From: Candidatus Yonathbacteria bacterium
GTDB taxonomy: Bacteria > Patescibacteriota > Minisyncoccia > Phycocordibacterales > UBA1550
Reading direction: 5' to 3'
DNA length: 9,084 bases
Assembly (NCBI GenBank): GCA_003489395.1
Contig: DNMN01000039.1
Span: 32,875-41,958, forward strand
Shown here in pieces: positions 5,558-9,084 of the stretch. The position numbers were made by a program, and so were the translations under genes. The stretch's first letter is position 1. Each line of letters opens with the position of its first letter. The notes beneath the pieces were generated by a model. It ran no database searches. It saw nothing but the letters and a program-made list of their open reading frames with translations, and was not told the origin of the DNA.

Positions 5558-6587
5558 TTTCGTGTTCAATTAAGACTTCCTTGAATCCCTCCATATCTTC
5601 AAGAATCATTCCTGCTCCACGAGCAACTGCCGTTAGCGGGTCGTTTGCAATGTACACAGGCACGTGAAGAGTTTGAGAAAGAAGCTCATCCAAACCGCGA
5701 ATAAGAGCTCCGCCTCCTACCAAAATAATTCCTCGGCTCATCACATCCGAGAGAACCTCTGGCGGAGTAGTTTCAATAACTTCCTTTACAGCATCCACGA
5801 GCCCCGCAATGGACCCGCTCATCGCCTCGCGGATATCGCTGTCTGTAACCACAACTTCGCGAGGAAGCCCCGTCACCAAATCGCGACCGCGAATAACTGC
5901 CTCCATTGGTTCCTTACCTTTCTTCACGGCTCCAATCGCAATCTTTACACTCTCTGCGGTGCGCTCGCCAATGAGGACACGGAACTCGTCACGCACATAA
6001 GCAATGATGTCGTTGTTCAAACGGTCCCCAGCGATGTGCAGATTTTTTGAACGCACGATACCGCCGAGAGAAATGACGGCTATATCTGTAGTGCCTCCGC
6101 CAATGTCTATAATCATATTTCCAATCGGTTCCTTTACAGGGAGTTTGATACCGATAGCCGCTGCCATAGGCTCCTCTACTATATGCACCTCGCGAGCGCC
6201 GGCGTTTTTTGCAGCGTCGTACACGGCGCGCACCTCCACCGTGGTAATGCCAGAAGGCACACCAATAACCACGCGCGGACGCACAGTTTTTTTGCTAACT
6301 TTGTTTGCTTTGCTAATGAGATACGAAAGCATTTCTTCGGTAACTTCAAAGTTTGAAATAACACCATCCACAAGCGGACGAATTGCAACCACGTGTCCCG
6401 GAGTGCGACCGAGCATTTGCTTTGCTTGCTGACCTAGCGCCACCACCTGCCCTGTTTTTTGATTCACCGCGACTACAGACGGCTCGTTGATAACGATGCC
6501 GTGGTCGCGCAAGTAAACAAGCGTGTTGGCGGTACCGAGGTCAATACCGATGTCATTGGAAAAAAGTTGGTAAAATTTATCAAACAT
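5538..6587 (-). CDS. mreB: Actin-like cell-shape protein MreB
   Basis: MreB polymerises under the membrane and directs lateral wall synthesis. The 349-residue product has the normal length. The actin-fold nucleotide motifs are intact: phosphate 1 DIGIDLGTANTLVY (12-25), connect region IVEEPMAAAIG (136-146), phosphate 2 DIGGGTTD (161-168) and the adenosine motif GIILVGGGALIRG (286-298). The N-terminal stretch before the first strand (MFDKFYQLFSN) resembles the membrane-binding start of other MreBs. The C-terminus ends in a short acidic tail. It begins nine bases after the proS stop, so proS and mre transcription are probably joined. Sequence identity to housekeeping MreB is evident along its whole length. 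Confidence 0.98.
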   Translation of the reverse strand: MFDKFYQLFSNDIGIDLGTANTLVYLRDHGIVINEPSVVAVNQKTGQVVALGQQAKQMLGRTPGHVVAIRPLVDGVISNFEVTEEMLSYLISKANKVSKKTVRPRVVIGVPSGITTVEVRAVYDAAKNAGAREVHIVEEPMAAAIGIKLPVKEPIGNMIIDIGGGTTDIAVISLGGIVRSKNLHIAGDRLNNDIIAYVRDEFRVLIGERTAESVKIAIGAVKKGKEPMEAVIRGRDLVTGLPREVVVTDSDIREAMSGSIAGLVDAVKEVIETTPPEVLSDVMSRGIILVGGGALIRGLDELLSQTLHVPVYIANDPLTAVARGAGMILEDMEGFKEVLIEHENDAPPK

Positions 6588-6596
6588 AAAATTATA

Positions 6597-7868
6597 TTAT
6601 CCCGCCAGCCCCACTACAAAACATCCATTCGCGATTTTGAAAATTTCCGCGCGCTCTATCATTCGCGTTTCGCCCGTCCTCCGTGTCACGACCTCAAGTT
6701 TGTTTTCCTCAAGAGTTTTCTTTGACACCACGACACGGAGCGGAATACCTATGAGATCCGCCTCGGCAAACTTTTCTCCAGCGCGCAGATCGCGGTCATC
6801 CCAAAGAACTTCCACACTGCACGCTTTAAGCTCCGTATAAAGAGCCTTTGCATATTCGGAAACCTCCTTGTTCCCTCCCGACAAATCCACAAGGTGCACA
6901 CCAAACGGAGCCACCGACTCCGGCCACACGAGCCCCTTGTCGTCGCCAAGAACCTCCACCACCGTGCCGAGCACGCGCCCAAGGCCAATGCCGTAGCAAC
7001 CCATTATAACAGTTTGGTCCTTCCCCGCCTCGTCTTTGTATGAAAGGTTGAATGGAGCGGAGTACTTTGTTTTAAGCTCAAAAATGTTGCCTACTTCTAC
7101 AGACGTTTCTTCGCGCAGATTCTTTCCACCACACTGTGGGCAAGCGCTATTTTGTTCTTCAATAATTTCCTTGTTTATCGCTAGACGGCATTTGTCGCAA
7201 ATATAAATAGTGTCCTCTCCCGCGGGAGTGATGGTCTGAAACTCGTGAGAATATTTTGAAAAGCTTCCACCAGACGCAAATGTGAGAAACGTTGTCGCGC
7301 CAATACCAACTCTTTCAAAAACACGCGCGTACACTCCCTTCATCTTTTCATAGTACGCCGTCATATCCGCTTCATCTCGATGAAAAGAATACATATCCTT
7401 CATCATAAATTCGCGCCCGCGAAGAATGCCCGACTTTGCGCGGAGCTCCATTCGAAATTTGTTTTGAAATTGGTACGCGGAAAAAGGAAGGTCGCGATAC
7501 GAAGAAACAAATTGCTTCACAAGCGGAACAACGACTTCCTCGTGGGTAGGGCCGAGCGCATTTTCGCGACCAGAAGTGTCACTTACTTTGTACAAGTCGT
7601 CCATCGTGTCCCAGCGACCGGTTGCAAGCCAGTTTTCTTTTGGCTGAAGAGACGGCATAAAAATTTCTTGTCCGCCAGCATTGTCCATCTCTTCACGAAT
7701 AATGTTTTCTATTTTTTTCAGAACGCGAAGACCGAGCGGAAGATACGTGTAAACACCGGCTTGAAGCTTGTCTACGAAGCCCGCGCGAATGAGAAGCTTG
7801 GCATTTTTTGCCACTTCGTCAGCAGGAGCTTCCTTTCGGGTTTTGGTAAAGAGTTGGGACTGTCGCAT
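6597..7868 (-). CDS. proS: Prolyl-tRNA synthetase, short form without editing insertion
   Basis: The enzyme charges tRNA-Pro. Class II motifs are clear: a motif 1 region around IFMPSLQPKENW (69-80), motif 2 with FQNKFRMELRAKSGILRGREF (roughly 134-154) and motif 3 GCYGIGLGR (290-298). The anticodon-binding domain follows from about 320 (VAPFGVHLVDL, then DDRDLRAGEKFAEADLIGIP). At 423 residues it is about 150 shorter than E. coli ProRS because the editing (INS) domain between motifs 2 and 3 is absent. In its place is a short linker with four cysteines (C224, C227, C243, C246) arranged as CxxC-x15-CxxC, a likely zinc ribbon. The gene begins the minus-strand block and has a promoter in the 119-bp divergent spacer. 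The ATG (7866-7868) lacks an SD, and the predicted leader is only about 10 bases. Confidence 0.96.
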   Translation of the reverse strand: MRQSQLFTKTRKEAPADEVAKNAKLLIRAGFVDKLQAGVYTYLPLGLRVLKKIENIIREEMDNAGGQEIFMPSLQPKENWLATGRWDTMDDLYKVSDTSGRENALGPTHEEVVVPLVKQFVSSYRDLPFSAYQFQNKFRMELRAKSGILRGREFMMKDMYSFHRDEADMTAYYEKMKGVYARVFERVGIGATTFLTFASGGSFSKYSHEFQTITPAGEDTIYICDKCRLAINKEIIEEQNSACPQCGGKNLREETSVEVGNIFELKTKYSAPFNLSYKDEAGKDQTVIMGCYGIGLGRVLGTVVEVLGDDKGLVWPESVAPFGVHLVDLSGGNKEVSEYAKALYTELKACSVEVLWDDRDLRAGEKFAEADLIGIPLRVVVSKKTLEENKLEVVTRRTGETRMIERAEIFKIANGCFVVGLAG

Positions 7869-7885
7869 ATGTTTGTTGTTGTCCT

Positions 7886-7916
7886 AGTATATTACATTAA
7901 AAACTATACAGTGCAA
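7886..7916 (-). promoter_or_regulatory. Probable proS promoter
   Basis: On the minus strand the -10 TATACT (7886-7891) lies 17 bases before the proS ATG, so the leader would be about 10 bases with no SD. The best -35 is TTGCAC (7911-7916) with a rather long 19-bp spacer. It is back to back with the plus-strand promoter at 7923-7951. The -10 is convincing; the -35 is uncertain. Confidence 0.5.
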
Positions 7917-7922
7917 AACTAT

Positions 7923-7951
7923 TTGACTTTTTATACTATATATGCTATACT
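7923..7951 (+). promoter_or_regulatory. Strong extended -10 promoter for the 85-residue-protein gene
   Basis: The -35 TTGACT (7923-7928) is followed after 17 bp by -10 TATACT (7946-7951), with TGC immediately before the -10 forming an extended -10 element. The predicted start is near 7958, giving a leader of about 30 bases that carries a perfect SD. This is the best-matched promoter in the window and suggests high expression. Confidence 0.8.
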
Positions 7952-7974
7952 TGTGTCAGTTTCAATTCATTAAC

Positions 7975-7982
7975 AAAGGAGG
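7975..7982 (+). promoter_or_regulatory. Perfect Shine-Dalgarno sequence AAAGGAGG
   Basis: AAAGGAGG lies five bases before the ATG at 7988 and fully matches the 16S anti-SD core. It fixes the start of the gene and contrasts with the SD-poor minus-strand housekeeping genes. Seven of its bases (AAGGAGG) are complementary to CCUCCUU in the loop of the candidate RNA at 205-345. Confidence 0.85.
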
Positions 7983-7987
7983 AAAAA

Positions 7988-8245
7988 ATGAAATCAAATT
8001 TTTTGCTTGAAACTGTTGTCGCGGAAAAGCTCTACGAAGAGCTCTTCCCTGCTCTTCCTGACGTGTCGTCTCGAAGGAAGGCTGACACCGCGCAAGTAGT
8101 CATAAACACACTGGCGCGCATGTCGATACGTGACCTTGCTGATTTCAACAATGCGATGGTGGATTATATTTCGCTACCAAAGCAAAGTAAGGAAGCGGTG
8201 TTGCAACGCCTTTGTGTGAAGATCACGGAGCTTAAGGTTGGCTGA
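7988..8245 (+). CDS. Hypothetical 85-residue protein
   Basis: I do not recognise this family. The product starts MKSNFLLETVVAEKLYEELF and appears mostly alpha-helical and soluble, with a Lys/Arg-rich stretch near residues 29-32 and one cysteine near residue 76. There is no signal peptide or membrane segment. The hydrophobic spacing (VVINTLARMSIRDLADFNNA) would suit a small helical bundle or dimer. The start is fixed by a perfect SD, and the gene has its own extended -10 promoter and strong terminator. It is therefore a single-gene unit built for high expression, transcribed divergently from proS. It shares no obvious similarity with the 89-residue protein at 351-620. Real coding is strongly supported by its signals; the role is unknown. 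Confidence 0.8.
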   Translation: MKSNFLLETVVAEKLYEELFPALPDVSSRRKADTAQVVINTLARMSIRDLADFNNAMVDYISLPKQSKEAVLQRLCVKITELKVG

Positions 8246-8253
8246 CACATTAC

Positions 8254-8286
8254 AAAAGGGGGAAGCTCACGCTTCCCCCTTTTTTT
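8254..8286 (+). terminator. Intrinsic terminator after the 85-residue-protein gene
   Basis: A perfect 9-bp GC-rich stem (8258-8266 with 8271-8279, loop TCAC) can be extended by four A-U pairs and runs into seven T residues (8280-8286). It starts nine bases after the stop codon and isolates this gene from the next promoter. Confidence 0.95.
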
Positions 8287-8313
8287 ATTTAATACGTGTG
8301 GAAAACCAGCCAC

Positions 8314-8342
8314 TTGACTGTTTTCATTACAACTGGTAGATT
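8314..8342 (+). promoter_or_regulatory. Promoter of the beta-barrel-like protein gene
   Basis: The -35 TTGACT (8314-8319) and -10 TAGATT (8337-8342) are separated by 17 bp; the -10 matches the consensus at four of six positions. Transcription would start near 8349. The ~44-base leader contains a small hairpin (8354-8359 with 8364-8369, loop ATGG) close to its 5' end, followed by the SD GGAAGGAG. Confidence 0.65.
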
Positions 8343-8392
8343 ACTTTCTGGATGGCGGGATGGCTCGCCCCATTAGGGAAGGAGAAGCAAAA

Positions 8393-8842
8393 ATGAAAAA
8401 GCTCATTGGCACTTTGATAGGAATTGTATTTGCTTTCATGTTCTCGGCAACGTCGGCCATGGCAGGCTCGGTATCTGTGTATGCGAATCCGCATAATGAT
8501 GCCAAGTACGCAAACGGCGCCGGCGCTTCGGTGGGATTGGACGTTACGAAAAATGTGGACGTCTCGTTGAACTACCTTGATACCAATGCCAGACACGGCG
8601 GGAAGAAAATTTTTGATGCCCGTGTCGGTGTTAGCGCGCCTATTGCAGGAAACTTGAGCGCTCTCGCGGAAGCCGGATATGGCTCTGTTCACAAGGCAGA
8701 TGCCAATGTGTTTCCGGTCGCTCTCGGCCTGAAATACACGATGGCGGAAAAGCTCTTTCTGGTGGTCAAGGGTACACGGTACTTCAAGGACGATGACCAG
8801 CAACGCGAACAGTGGACATTCGGCCTCGGCGTCAATTTCTAA
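8393..8842 (+). CDS. Secreted small beta-barrel-like protein (outer-membrane-protein style)
   Basis: The 149-residue product has a clear Sec signal peptide: MKK, a hydrophobic core (about 4-18) and a likely cleavage after AMA (22-24). The mature part alternates polar and hydrophobic residues in about eight short strands, for example GAGASVGLDV (42-51), VDVSLNYLD (55-63), FDARVGVSA (74-82), LSALAEAGYGSV (88-99), FPVALGLKY (107-115), LFLVVKGTRYF (121-131) and WTFGLGVNF (141-149). It ends in Phe like the beta-signal recognised by the BAM complex in Gram-negative outer-membrane proteins. The fold would be like OmpX or opacity-type eight-stranded barrels; no specific family is recognised. The ATG at 8393 is chosen over an in-frame ATG at 8360 because GGAAGGAG (8378-8385) precedes it and the signal peptide then starts correctly. 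It has its own promoter and terminator. Confidence 0.8.
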   Translation: MKKLIGTLIGIVFAFMFSATSAMAGSVSVYANPHNDAKYANGAGASVGLDVTKNVDVSLNYLDTNARHGGKKIFDARVGVSAPIAGNLSALAEAGYGSVHKADANVFPVALGLKYTMAEKLFLVVKGTRYFKDDDQQREQWTFGLGVNF

Positions 8843-8872
8843 CGCTAGCATCTCGGTTCCAAGCCAGCACAC

Positions 8873-8909
8873 ACAGCGGACATGCGCAAGCATTGTCCGC
8901 TGTTTTTTT
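8873..8909 (+). terminator. Intrinsic terminator with GCAA tetraloop
   Basis: The stem ACAGCGGAC (8873-8881) pairs with GTCCGCTGT (8895-8903), and an inner ATGC/GCAT stem is closed by a GCAA (GNRA) tetraloop, with one unpaired T at 8894. Seven T residues (8903-8909) follow. It lies 30 bases after the stop of the beta-barrel-like gene. Confidence 0.92.
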
Positions 8910-8916
8910 GTTTATC

Positions 8917-8958
8917 AAATCCAGCAAATTCTCACGATAGCGAGAATTTGCTGGATTT
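8917..8958. terminator. Perfect 17-bp inverted repeat, possible second or bidirectional terminator
   Basis: AAATCCAGCAAATTCTC (8917-8933) is repeated exactly in inverted form at 8942-8958 around an 8-base spacer. On the plus strand it is followed by a T-rich but mixed TATTTTATAT. On the minus strand the stem ends in ATTT and then GATAAAC, a poor T-tract. It could back up the preceding terminator, serve a convergent gene from the right, or be a protein-binding dyad. Confidence 0.5.
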
Positions 8959-9006
8959 ATTTTATATAAAAATTACGCGCATTTACCTCAGAGCGAGTTA
9001 AATTGC

Positions 9007-9082
9007 TTTTTAGGGGGTTTCGAGCGTGACGACGCGAGAACTTCAGACTTTTTTAAGCTTCAAAAAAGTCGTACCCTAAAAA
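9007..9082. repeat. Nested inverted repeats at the right edge
   Basis: An outer pair TTTTTAGGG (9007-9015) and CCCTAAAAA (9074-9082) encloses an inner 9-bp pair GACTTTTTT (9046-9054) and AAAAAAGTC (9062-9070) with loop AAGCTTC. A short GCGT/ACGC pair sits at about 9024-9035. These could form a branched RNA on either strand or mark the end of a gene. No RNA family is recognised. The run-off at the window edge prevents a firm reading. Confidence 0.3.
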
Positions 9083-9083
9083 A
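9053..9083 (-). CDS. Possible C-terminal end of a minus-strand gene entering from the right
   Basis: One minus-strand frame from the window edge reads FLGYDFFEA and then TAA (9053-9055). It would be the end of a gene convergent with the beta-barrel-like gene, with the 17-bp inverted repeat between them. Only nine complete codons are visible and an open run this short occurs often by chance. The other two minus frames stop within eight codons. Treat it as a weak possibility. Confidence 0.2.
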   Translation of the reverse strand, partial: FLGYDFFEA

Positions 9084-9084
9084 A

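Noticed and set aside
5664..6432. Long plus-strand open frames inside mreB
   Set aside because: They are antisense to a fully conserved mreB frame, have no SD or promoter, and do not resemble any protein.
6588..6596. TATAAT directly before mreB as a promoter
   Set aside because: It lies about three bases before the ATG, so transcription would start inside the coding region. Co-transcription with proS is simpler.
7380..7973. 197-codon plus-strand frame across the proS start and divergent spacer
   Set aside because: It lies mostly antisense to the conserved N-terminal half of proS, lacks a ribosome site and runs over both divergent promoters.
8327..8893. 188-codon minus-strand open frame over the beta-barrel-like gene
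   Set aside because: The plus-strand frame has a signal peptide, SD, promoter, terminator and beta pattern. The minus frame is Cys/His/Arg-rich shadow sequence that starts inside the plus-strand terminator region.

Overview
The window reads as a chromosomal segment of an ultra-small bacterium of the Patescibacteria (candidate phyla radiation), probably Parcubacteria-like. The reasons are a prolyl-tRNA synthetase with no editing insertion, a MreD of only 94 residues, very short spacers, and housekeeping genes that mostly lack a Shine-Dalgarno (SD) sequence. This assignment is inferred from gene style; no marker gene in the window proves it.

Most of the window (1-7868) is one minus-strand block. 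In transcription order (right to left) it holds proS, then the rod-shape/elongation genes mreB, mreC, mreD and the transpeptidase gene mrdA (PBP2), packed with overlaps or gaps of under 10 bases. greA follows with its own, apparently leaderless promoter, then lysS, then an unrecognised 89-residue protein gene with its own promoter. That last gene is followed by two hairpins whose loops display anti-SD-like CUCCUC/CCUCCUU motifs and then by a strong terminator. After the terminator comes a second promoter region driving mraZ, of which only the first 18 codons lie inside the window. The mraZ promoter is embedded in seven consecutive 10-bp units, nearly all with GTG at the same position. This looks like an expanded array of MraZ-binding repeats, and a consensus DnaA box directly abuts it.

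The right part (7869-8960) reads on the plus strand. From a divergent promoter region facing proS, a strong extended -10 promoter and a perfect SD drive an unrecognised 85-residue protein gene that ends in a strong terminator. A separate promoter then drives a 149-residue secreted protein with a signal peptide, about eight beta-strands and a C-terminal Phe, as in small outer-membrane beta-barrels. That is odd for a lineage thought to lack an outer membrane. A terminator with a GCAA tetraloop and a perfect 17-bp inverted repeat close this unit. The last ~125 bases hold two further inverted repeats and possibly the last codons of a minus-strand gene entering from the right.

Together the block joins lateral wall growth (MreBCD, PBP2), entry into the division cluster (mraZ) and basic gene expression (ProRS, LysRS, GreA). 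The least explained parts are the 3' hairpin RNA at 205-345, the mraZ operator array at 94-163, and the two plus-strand small genes.
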